From Thermoplasmatota archaeon (GTDB taxonomy: Archaea > Thermoplasmatota > E2 > DHVEG-1 > B18-G2): a stretch of DNA of 64,000 nt. Made by a program: the position numbers and the translations under genes. Positions 1 through 7,878 of the stretch are shown here, piece after piece (positions within the stretch are counted from its first letter, which is position 1; every line of letters begins with the position of its first letter). Under the pieces are notes generated by a model, which was not told where the DNA came from, did no database searches, and saw nothing but the letters and a program-made list of their open reading frames with translations. The stretch covers positions 1 to 64,000 of the forward strand of contig JAPDJO010000018.1 of assembly GCA_029259115.1 (NCBI GenBank), in the 5' to 3' direction.

Positions 1-688
1 CCTTGATCCTCTATCCGTTGCAGAATATACGGATTCAAAGATTGTATTTGTTGCCAGCGGGACGGATGATTTTGAGATAATCGATGATATATATCATATG
101 AAAGAATCCGTAAAGGGATTCGATGAAAGGCTTGTTGGAGTTATAATAAACAGGGTAAAATCCATGGAAAACTGGAAAGACGTATATCTTCCTCTCCTGG
201 AAAAGAAGGGTGTAAAGGTTCTTGGAATAATACCGAGAGTTAAGGAATTGGAGATAGCAACGCCTCAGATCATAGCGGAACAACTATTTGCAAAGGTAAT
301 ATCTGGAGAGGAGTGGCTATCCAAAAATAAGATAGAGGATGTTTTCATAGGTGCGATGTCTGCATCTGCTGCGGTAAAATCTCCTATATTCAATAAGGAA
401 AACAAACTTATCATTACGAGCGGAGACAGAACTGATCTCATAGTTGCCTCTCTCGAGCACGGAACATCATGCATCTTATTGACAAACAACATCATACCTC
501 CACCAAACATCATAGAAAAGGCAAACAAGCATCAGGTTCCTCTACTCCTCGTCCCATGGGATACCTATACGGCAGCTAAGCATGTTGAGAACATAAGAAT
601 TCTTCTGAACGAAAAAGACCTTGAAAAACTCGAACTAACGGAGAAACTAATTAAAGAGAATATAGATCTAAGCTTCTTGGAAAATTAG
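1..688 (+). CDS. BioD-like/DRTGG phosphotransacetylase-like protein (5' partial)
   Basis: The open frame is already running at base 2 and ends at TAG 686-688, so about 228 C-terminal residues are visible. The first ~75 resemble the back of a BioD/CobB-like P-loop domain (VVGVIINRVKS-type strand, then VLGIIPRVKELEIATP). The rest is a DRTGG-type domain (FIGAMSASAAV, TSGDRTDLIVASL). This architecture is known from COG0857, the phosphotransacetylase N-terminal region, which occurs as a stand-alone protein in archaea. Its role is not established; a nucleotide- or ligand-sensing function is the usual guess. An internal ATG at 98 would give a truncated domain, so it is not taken as the start. Confidence 0.75.
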   Translation, partial: LDPLSVAEYTDSKIVFVASGTDDFEIIDDIYHMKESVKGFDERLVGVIINRVKSMENWKDVYLPLLEKKGVKVLGIIPRVKELEIATPQIIAEQLFAKVISGEEWLSKNKIEDVFIGAMSASAAVKSPIFNKENKLIITSGDRTDLIVASLEHGTSCILLTNNIIPPPNIIEKANKHQVPLLLVPWDTYTAAKHVENIRILLNEKDLEKLELTEKLIKENIDLSFLEN

Positions 689-890
689 AGTGGTCACGTG
701 ATTGAAGTATAAGTATCCGTTCACTTTACCAGATGTTTATAACTAATGATAAGTCCCACCTACGATTTCTCAAGACTTGAAGAAAAATTATCAATGTCTC
801 TTGCTTCTCTTATCATTCCTTCTTGCGTCTTCACTTATGACTTCGAGACTTTGGGTTTCGATTCTTAAGCTTTTAGTCTCTCTTAGAAGC

Positions 891-1409
891 TTAAAGAATT
901 TTTACCCCTACATAGTCTACATCTTCTTCATTTCCTGATACAGCTTTAACAGCTATAAGATAATCACCGCGTGTTGCATTATTCCATATGAATCGGAAAT
1001 CGCCAGCTCCAAATCCTTTTATTTCCTCGCTATAAACAACGTGATAGATATTGTCTCCATCTAACACAACACAGATGAGAGAATCCTTGGCACATGCAAT
1101 CCCTTCAATAATCACCTGTCTACCTATTATAATGGCGTAATCTTTTCCAAGGTAGAAAATTTTCCTACCAAAGATATAGAGATATCCAGACTGAGGATTT
1201 TCTATCTCAACACAAGCACAAGGAAGAGTTTCTCCATCATCAGTTCCATCTCCTCGTTGGCGTAAATTTTCTTTGATCTTTTGAAATATCCTGAAAAGTT
1301 TTTCTCTTGGGCGTAGTTCTTTTATATCAGATGTTATTGATGAAAGTGCGACTTGAGCGGCTATCAGTAAAGATACAGTTAGAGCAAATAGCAGAGCGGT
1401 TCTTTTCAT
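891..1409 (-). CDS. Secreted IFGR-type beta-sandwich protein
   Basis: 172 residues from the ATG at 1409. This start puts a signal peptide first (MKRTALLFALTVSLL, ending near AQVALSS); a longer upstream start would bury it. The mature part has a charged linker, a possible CAC pair, then a beta-rich domain with GYLYIFGRKIFYLGK, AIIIGRQV and GDYLIAVKAV. The same pattern (GWLHIFGRPILPYGK, VIIGSTL, GDYLIIVWEG) recurs in the protein at 43249-43704, so the two are paralogues. I infer an extracellular Ig-like domain of unknown function. It diverges from rpe; the shared upstream region holds TATA-like A+T-rich tracts for both. Confidence 0.65.
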   Translation of the reverse strand: MKRTALLFALTVSLLIAAQVALSSITSDIKELRPREKLFRIFQKIKENLRQRGDGTDDGETLPCACVEIENPQSGYLYIFGRKIFYLGKDYAIIIGRQVIIEGIACAKDSLICVVLDGDNIYHVVYSEEIKGFGAGDFRFIWNNATRGDYLIAVKAVSGNEEDVDYVGVKIL

Positions 1410-1487
1410 TCTCAACACCAACCTACCTATATTAAGGACCAAATTATTAATTTTTCTGATATATAAAATGAATTTCACAACCTCGAC

Positions 1488-1497
1488 TTTTATAAAC
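1488..1497 (+). promoter_or_regulatory. TATA box of rpe
   Basis: TTTTATAAAC is centred about 27 nt before the ATG at 1520. That spacing predicts a leaderless transcript starting at or near the A of 1520, and it is why 1520 is preferred over the ATG at 1505, which would lie upstream of the expected transcription start. Confidence 0.6.
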
Positions 1498-1519
1498 TAG
1501 TCTTATGATTATCCCAGTG

Positions 1520-2895
<1,376 letters not shown>

Positions 2896-2921
2896 TTAAG
2901 AAGGGTAAAAGATTATGATCC

Positions 2922-3587
2922 ATGGACTTCAGTATAACTGGGTCAACCATTTTCGGAATAGCAGTGGCTCTGATTGTGATGTGGCTATCCTTGAAAAGGT
3001 ATGAAGGATTTTTTGATGATAAAACGATGTTTAAATCCTTGATCATAGGGTTTTTTACTGGATTTTTAGCATTCCTTATAGAGGCTCTCACATCCGATGT
3101 TGGTATCATCTTTCTCCTTATCTTTCCTTTCATGGAACAGTTTCTCAAGTTTATGGGTATAAATCTTCCATCGTACCACGATAAAAGAGAGACTATCATA
3201 TACGGTTTGGTTTTGGGACTAGGCTTTGGTTCTATATACATGCCCTTGCTGATAGTTCTGGCATTTAGGAGTTTGAATACCTCTCTTTCTCTCCTTATAG
3301 GATCATTAGCTATTGGCATAGGCTACATCCTATTCCATGGCGGAACAGGCTGCATGCTTGGATATGGAGTATCAAAGTCAGAGAAATGGAAATATCTCTT
3401 TTATACCACATTCCTCGGTTTTCCATTACCTGCATTGGAGATGTACACATTCTACCTCGAGGATATATCAATAATAACAGCTATAAGAGTCCTAGAAAGT
3501 CTGTATGGTCTGATTGTATTTCTAGCAGTATACAGAAAAATTTTACCATATGCTCTGCCTAGAAAGAAGAGAAAAGAGTTACTCTGA
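2922..3587 (+). CDS. PrsW-like polytopic membrane protein
   Basis: 221 residues with about seven hydrophobic segments. The order of motifs resembles the PrsW/CPBP-type membrane protease group: an acidic residue after a helix (FPFMEQFLKF), a glycine-rich helix (YGLVLGLGFG), then FHGGTGCMLGYG. The usual Glu-Glu pair and the Glu-Asn after GLGF are not present, so proteolytic activity is doubtful. A TTTTAAG TATA-like element about 25 nt upstream suggests a leaderless message from the ATG at 2922. Its tail overlaps the convergent next gene by 9 nt. Confidence 0.55.
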   Translation: MDFSITGSTIFGIAVALIVMWLSLKRYEGFFDDKTMFKSLIIGFFTGFLAFLIEALTSDVGIIFLLIFPFMEQFLKFMGINLPSYHDKRETIIYGLVLGLGFGSIYMPLLIVLAFRSLNTSLSLLIGSLAIGIGYILFHGGTGCMLGYGVSKSEKWKYLFYTTFLGFPLPALEMYTFYLEDISIITAIRVLESLYGLIVFLAVYRKILPYALPRKKRKELL

Positions 3588-3857
3588 TCTTGCTCTTTGC
3601 TCTGCAATTGCTTCAAGCCTTTCAAGCTCTTTATCTGACCATCTAACTCCGAGATAGTGTATCGTTAGACCCAATCCCCAAAATACTAGAGGAAAAATAA
3701 ACCATATCGTTTCTCTTGAATAGATCAGATTTATTATTGCGAGTGCAGTATTTACTATTATGTAGATTGTCAAATGCACAAGGAATCCTCTTTTCTCTTC
3801 TTCCTTTTTAACCTCCCTAAATGCCTTTTTGTATGCTTCAAGAGTTATTTTTGCCAT
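3579..3857 (-). CDS. 2TM-domain small membrane protein
   Basis: 92 residues: a charged N-terminal helix (AYKKAFREVKKEEEKRG), two hydrophobic helices (roughly residues 26-47 and 51-71) and a charged C-terminal helix (WSDKELERLEAIAEQ). This helix-TM-TM-helix plan matches the short 2TM family, often found alone or fused to histidine kinases. The function is unknown. It stands alone, convergent with the PrsW-like gene and divergent from carS. Confidence 0.65.
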   Translation of the reverse strand: MAKITLEAYKKAFREVKKEEEKRGFLVHLTIYIIVNTALAIINLIYSRETIWFIFPLVFWGLGLTIHYLGVRWSDKELERLEAIAEQRARSE

Positions 3858-3938
3858 GTTAGATGAAATGATGTAGAGCTATTTTAAACCTCTGTACAAA
3901 AAGAGAAAATGTTTAAACCGATTTTATGTTGAGGGTTC

Positions 3939-4514
3939 GTGCATCTGGAAGTTGTAGTTCAGGCGATATGGCTTATATTACCAGCATACGCAGCAAACGG
4001 TGCAGCAGTCCTAGTTGGGGGAGGGAAACCTATAGATTTCGGGAGAAAATGGAAAGATGGTAGAAGAATACTCGGAGACGGTAAGACTTGGAGAGGTTTA
4101 TTTTACGGATCTCTCGTCGGAAGTATAGTTGGATTTTCTCAAGCCTTTGCTGGAAAATACATCGAGATGGAAGGATTGAATATTCTGAATCTTGACTACT
4201 TCGAGGGATTTCCGTTGATGATCCCTTTGGTTCTTTCCCTTTGCTTCGGAGCCCTACTAGGAGATATTGTCGAAAGCTTCTTTAAAAGGAGAATGGGAAA
4301 AGAGAGGGGCGAGGACTGGATACCTTTTGATCAACTAGACTTTCTGCTTGGGGCTCTCTTCCTCTCATTTTTAGTAAGCTCTCTTATTGAGCTATTAGGT
4401 GCTTTGCCTTACAACTGGTTTATAAAGAATTTCTCTGTGTGGCATCTTCTGGTTATATTTTTGATTACTCCTTTCCTACACATCATTTCAAACAAACTGT
4501 ACCGTGGGAAGTGA
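3939..4514 (+). CDS. carS: CDP-archaeol synthase
   Basis: 191 residues, a polytopic CTP:2,3-di-O-geranylgeranylglycerol-1-phosphate cytidyltransferase that makes the activated lipid for archaeal phospholipid head-group addition. Family signatures are clear: PAYAANGAAVL, KPIDFGRKW, RRILGDGKTWRG in the first cytoplasmic loop, and ALLGDIVESFFKRR with DWIPFDQLDF in the second. The start is GTG 3939; a GTTTAAACC TATA-like element lies about 25 nt upstream. Other ether-lipid genes in the window are egsA and two reductases, though not in the same operon. Confidence 0.92.
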   Translation: MHLEVVVQAIWLILPAYAANGAAVLVGGGKPIDFGRKWKDGRRILGDGKTWRGLFYGSLVGSIVGFSQAFAGKYIEMEGLNILNLDYFEGFPLMIPLVLSLCFGALLGDIVESFFKRRMGKERGEDWIPFDQLDFLLGALFLSFLVSSLIELLGALPYNWFIKNFSVWHLLVIFLITPFLHIISNKLYRGK

Positions 4515-4544
4515 TTTTAAGCCCTAAACCGTTTAGTCTTGGTG

Positions 4545-4766
4545 ATGAGTAAGGAATCTAGTGAAACGATAGCTGGCAAATGTGAAATCTGTAAAATAAA
4601 TGATGCAAAGTTTGTGTGCATGAGATGCAATAGAAAAGTATGTTCTTCGTGTTATTTTAACATACTTGGACTGTGCAAAAAATGCGTGGCAAGAGATGTT
4701 GTCGAAAAGTGGAAAGGCGAAAAGAAGGACTGGGAAAAAGTTCTAGGAGTTGAATGGATAGATTAA
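4545..4766 (+). CDS. B-box-like zinc-binding small protein
   Basis: 73 residues from the ATG at 4545 (TTG 4539 and GTG 4542 are alternatives). It carries a compact cysteine array: CEIC, then CMRC, CSSC and CKKC, spaced as in B-box/treble-clef zinc fingers of archaeal small proteins. The rest is a charged tail with tryptophans (EKWKGEKKDWEK). It is likely a cytoplasmic protein that binds RNA or protein. It follows carS by about 30 nt and ends 4 nt inside the convergent tsr3. Confidence 0.6.
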   Translation: MSKESSETIAGKCEICKINDAKFVCMRCNRKVCSSCYFNILGLCKKCVARDVVEKWKGEKKDWEKVLGVEWID

Positions 4767-5266
4767 AAGAAGTCTTCCAGATTTCTTAATATCTCTTCTG
4801 GATTTTTTGAGTCTCTATACATATCTAGAAGCTCTCTGTTCATCTCTAGAAAATGTGGGGACCATTTGTACAATCTAGATAAATTGTTCACGAGATCGTC
4901 TTCTCCCAAAATATACAAGCATGCGATAAAGGCTTCTAGGGTTGAGAGTTTTGGTGGTCTTCCAAAGTTTATAGGATTTACTGGAACCAAAAAGGGAAGG
5001 GATCTTTGGTTTGGAAACTTAGATAACCTCAAAAAAACCTCATCCACCTCTTTCCAAGAGCAGTCAACAGCTACTATACCAAATCTAAGAGAGATCTCTC
5101 TATCCAGCCTAGAGAAAATGGTCTTAGCGGACGGGTTCAAGATAATCGCTTTTCTCGGTACTCTATCTATCCTTTTAACTATCTTAGCAAGACCAAATCT
5201 CTCCATCTTCCTCGCGGTACATTTTTTTGGATCATCTTGATTTACATGATATATTATTAATCTCAT
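4763..5266 (-). CDS. tsr3: Tsr3-type rRNA aminocarboxypropyltransferase
   Basis: 167 residues, SPOUT-related Tsr3 (formerly DUF367), which transfers the 3-amino-3-carboxypropyl (acp) group of SAM to a conserved pseudouridine-derived nucleotide near the small-subunit decoding site. Signatures: DPKKCTARKMERFGLA, VAVDCSWKEVDEVF, RSLPFLVPVNPINFGRP and KLSTLEAFIACLYILG. Length fits archaeal members. It begins immediately after the taw2 stop, so the two acp-transferases form one transcript. Confidence 0.92.
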   Translation of the reverse strand: MRLIIYHVNQDDPKKCTARKMERFGLAKIVKRIDRVPRKAIILNPSAKTIFSRLDREISLRFGIVAVDCSWKEVDEVFLRLSKFPNQRSLPFLVPVNPINFGRPPKLSTLEAFIACLYILGEDDLVNNLSRLYKWSPHFLEMNRELLDMYRDSKNPEEILRNLEDFF

Positions 5267-6106
5267 CTATCTCAACCTTGCATCTACAACTACATGAGAT
5301 ATTCCTGGAGCGTAGGATTTTACCTTATTTATCTTTATTATCTCAACATCCTTTCCATATCTCTCCGCGGCTTCCTTTAACCTTCTTGTAGGTCTTCTTG
5401 GTAAAAGTTCATTTGGGCATATCTCATGGTAGTGTATTATACCTTCATTGTTCCTTAGAGATTCTATAGCATACGGGAGATACAGATATGTATCTTTTAG
5501 ATAGCCCATTATAACTCTATCAGCCACATTCTTTGGAGTTTTTTCTCTATTATCACCAAATATCGGCTCAACAATATTTACAACATGATTCAGAACGATG
5601 TTGTCTTCGAGATAACCAAATGCTATCGGGTTTTTCTCTATCGCGTAGATCTTTTTTGGTTTACTGCAAACAGCCATAGGTATTGAAAAATATCCTATGC
5701 CAGCAAACATATCTACGACGACTTCTTCTTCATTTGATATGTTAGCCATCCTTATCCTCTCATCCTTATTCCCAGAAGAAAACATTATTCTCATAGGATC
5801 AAACTTAAATCTAATCCTGTTCTCGATATGTATCGTCTCTGTATTTCTATCTCCATAAACAAATCTGAGCTTCGGGATTCTCAACTCTCCTTCTATCCCT
5901 CCAACATCTTCCAGAACAGATCTACAGTTCAATACATCAGCGTATACCTCTGCTATTTTCGGCTTGTAAGATCCCAATTCTCCTGAAAATTTCAGAATCA
6001 GAATATCTCCCAATTTCTCCCATTTCCTCGGAAGAGCGCTTAATAATCTATCTGGAATCTCTCCAGATAATCTTTCTACGATTACTTCGTAAGGCGTTTT
6101 CCGCAT
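5267..6106 (-). CDS. taw2: Taw2-type wyosine aminocarboxypropyltransferase
   Basis: 279 residues, class I SAM-fold enzyme of the Trm5/Taw2 group. VVVDMFAGIGYFSIPM is the SAM site; YAIEKNPIAFGYLEDN and the GDNRE acidic site follow. The HYHE motif after GIIHYHE is typical of Taw2, which adds the acp group to yW-86/4-demethylwyosine at tRNA-Phe position 37, rather than the Trm5 m1G methyltransferases. The N-terminal D1-like domain of full Trm5 is absent. The neighbour tsr3 uses the same unusual acp chemistry of SAM. Confidence 0.85.
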   Translation of the reverse strand: MRKTPYEVIVERLSGEIPDRLLSALPRKWEKLGDILILKFSGELGSYKPKIAEVYADVLNCRSVLEDVGGIEGELRIPKLRFVYGDRNTETIHIENRIRFKFDPMRIMFSSGNKDERIRMANISNEEEVVVDMFAGIGYFSIPMAVCSKPKKIYAIEKNPIAFGYLEDNIVLNHVVNIVEPIFGDNREKTPKNVADRVIMGYLKDTYLYLPYAIESLRNNEGIIHYHEICPNELLPRRPTRRLKEAAERYGKDVEIIKINKVKSYAPGISHVVVDARLR

Positions 6107-6135
6107 TCCGCTTGGCGAGATTTTCTAATCGATAA

Positions 6136-6441
6136 TTAAGGTTTGTGGGTGATTTTCTTTGGCCTCTTGTAGATAAGGTAGAACTCCCACAGAGCTATGC
6201 CTACACATACAAGAAGGATACTGAGCATGAAAGCTTGCCATGAAACCTCAACGAACTCTCCTTCTTCAAGACCTGCTAGGATAACGTCATTATAGTATCC
6301 CATTGCATGGTCTATGAGTACCATTATCGTAGATCCCCAGAATATCAGACTTAGTATGTCCAATCTGTATCTCCCGTCATCTTTGAAGTACCACAGCATT
6401 GTTGATATCACAGCAGCCAGAGCTAACGCTACCAACCACAT
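6136..6441 (-). CDS. Conserved three-helix membrane protein B
   Basis: 101 residues with three predicted helices: about 1-17, 30-48 (SLIFWGSTIMVLIDHAMGY) and 70-90. A His in the second helix (LIDHAMGY) matches in position a His in the next gene (LAIEHVWHGE), so the two products look related or paired. I know similar short pairs as uncharacterised archaeal proteins and assign no function. Only 10 nt separate it from its upstream partner, so they are co-transcribed. Confidence 0.5.
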   Translation of the reverse strand: MWLVALALAAVISTMLWYFKDDGRYRLDILSLIFWGSTIMVLIDHAMGYYNDVILAGLEEGEFVEVSWQAFMLSILLVCVGIALWEFYLIYKRPKKITHKP

Positions 6442-6451
6442 CTATCTCACC

Positions 6452-6799
6452 TTAAGCTTTGGTTTTTCTTGGCTCGATGATTTTCTTTTCCATTATTATA
6501 GATACTATGACCATAGCTATCCATATTATTGTCACAGCCACAGCCATGAGAGTACCAATTGTCATCATCTCATGTAACATTATCTCCGTATCTTGTGGAG
6601 ATCTCATAGCTGTTAGAAACGGCGGCCATGGTACTATCTCGCCATGCCAAACATGCTCTATTGCCAGAATCATTACTCCTCCCCAAAGCATAAGGTTAAG
6701 CCATGACAGCTTTAATTTCTCTGCCCTTTCTTTACCAACAACTTTCTGTATTATTGTGGTAACAACAGCCTCTCCAGCCGGAACAAGGAAGCAAGCCAT
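6452..6799 (-). CDS. Conserved three-helix membrane protein A
   Basis: 115 residues. The ATG at 6799 is chosen because GGTGAT lies just upstream and the N-terminus MACFLVPAGEAVVTT reads as a membrane-entry segment; the ORF extends 26 more residues upstream without membrane character. Three helices: an N-terminal one, LMLWGGVMILAIEHVWHGE, and a long C-terminal one (MAVAVTIIWIAMVIVS). The intramembrane Glu-His and following His could bind a metal or haem, but this is only a guess. First gene of a two-gene unit, divergent from the radical SAM gene at 6892. Confidence 0.5.
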   Translation of the reverse strand: MACFLVPAGEAVVTTIIQKVVGKERAEKLKLSWLNLMLWGGVMILAIEHVWHGEIVPWPPFLTAMRSPQDTEIMLHEMMTIGTLMAVAVTIIWIAMVIVSIIMEKKIIEPRKTKA

Positions 6800-6891
6800 C
6801 CTATCACCTGGTAGCACTTTTTTTATTTTGGTGCTACGAAATCTTTGAAGGTTAATAAAGCTTTTTATTTGTTGCATCTTTTATAGAGATC

Positions 6892-7878
6892 GTGAACTGG
6901 AGATCTGTGCTTAGGAGATATTCAGATATTCTAGATGGCGAGATAGAGGCAAAATATCTGGAAGCTAAGTCGATAGAGGTGGATTTTTCTAAAAGTGACG
7001 ATCTAGAAGCTTTATGGAAAAAGCACGATCACGCTCTCGAAAATCCTAAGATTGCAGATGCTCCAGAGAAAAGCTTGTTAGATCTGAAGATAGAGATAGC
7101 TGAAAGGATATCGAGAAGTTGCAGATTCTGTGAAAGGAGATGTGGAACAGATAGATCAAGATCTTATGGTATGTGTAAGGTTAAAGAATCTAGGGTGGCA
7201 AGCGAGTTTTTACACATAGGCGAGGAGTATATGCTCATACCTTCATATACTATCTTTTTCTCAGGCTGCACTTTTAATTGCGTTTTTTGCCAGAACTGGG
7301 ATATTAGCCAGAATGTATGTGGAAGATACATACAGCCTGAGGATTTGGCAAAAATGATCAGAATTAGAAAATCTCAGGGGGCACTCAATGTTAACTGGGT
7401 TGGTGGAGATCCAACTCCAAATGTGCCTTACATCCTGAAAACTCTAAGATTCTGCGATGAGAATATTCCTCAGATATGGAATTCAAACATGTACTGTTCT
7501 TTGGAGACCATGAAACTTCTAAATGGTGTAATCGATCTCTATCTTACTGATTTCAAATATGGGAATAACAAATGCGCGGAGAAACTATCCAATGTTAAGA
7601 GATACCTAGAAGTGGTTGAGAGAAATCATCTAATAGCATATGAGCAGGGAGATCTTCTGATAAGGCATCTGGTAATGCCGAATCATATAGAGTGCTGCAC
7701 CAGGTATATCCTGAGATGGATCTCGAAGAATACTCCAAATTCTATAGTAAATGTAATGGAGCAATACAGACCAGAGTATAAAGCTCATGAGTATGAAGAT
7801 ATATCAAGACCTTTGAGAATAAGCGAATATGAAGAAGCATTGGAGATAGCTAAGGATCTTGGTCTGAATGTTATCTAG
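6892..7878 (+). CDS. Radical SAM protein, PflA-like (COG1313-type)
   Basis: 328 residues. A cysteine-rich N-terminal block (CRFCERRCGTDRS then MCKV) precedes the radical SAM motif GCTFNCVFCQNWDIS (CxxxCxxC) around residue 125. WVGGDPTP is the SAM-binding 'GGE'-like stretch. This matches the PflA-homologue family annotated COG1313, whose members activate or modify partner proteins; the substrate here is unknown. The GTG at 6892 gives the family N-terminus. Its tail overlaps the convergent repeat protein by 4 nt. Confidence 0.8.
   Translation: MNWRSVLRRYSDILDGEIEAKYLEAKSIEVDFSKSDDLEALWKKHDHALENPKIADAPEKSLLDLKIEIAERISRSCRFCERRCGTDRSRSYGMCKVKESRVASEFLHIGEEYMLIPSYTIFFSGCTFNCVFCQNWDISQNVCGRYIQPEDLAKMIRIRKSQGALNVNWVGGDPTPNVPYILKTLRFCDENIPQIWNSNMYCSLETMKLLNGVIDLYLTDFKYGNNKCAEKLSNVKRYLEVVERNHLIAYEQGDLLIRHLVMPNHIECCTRYILRWISKNTPNSIVNVMEQYRPEYKAHEYEDISRPLRISEYEEALEIAKDLGLNVI

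Noticed and set aside
746..868. 40-codon plus-strand frame in the 200-nt gap after the phosphotransacetylase-like gene
   Set aside because: Leu/Ser-rich with no recognisable fold; the nearest TATA-like element is only ~10 nt upstream and there is no ribosome site. An antisense frame of similar length also exists, so neither is convincing. The rest of the gap shows only an imperfect AAGCTT-containing inverted repeat near 863-900.
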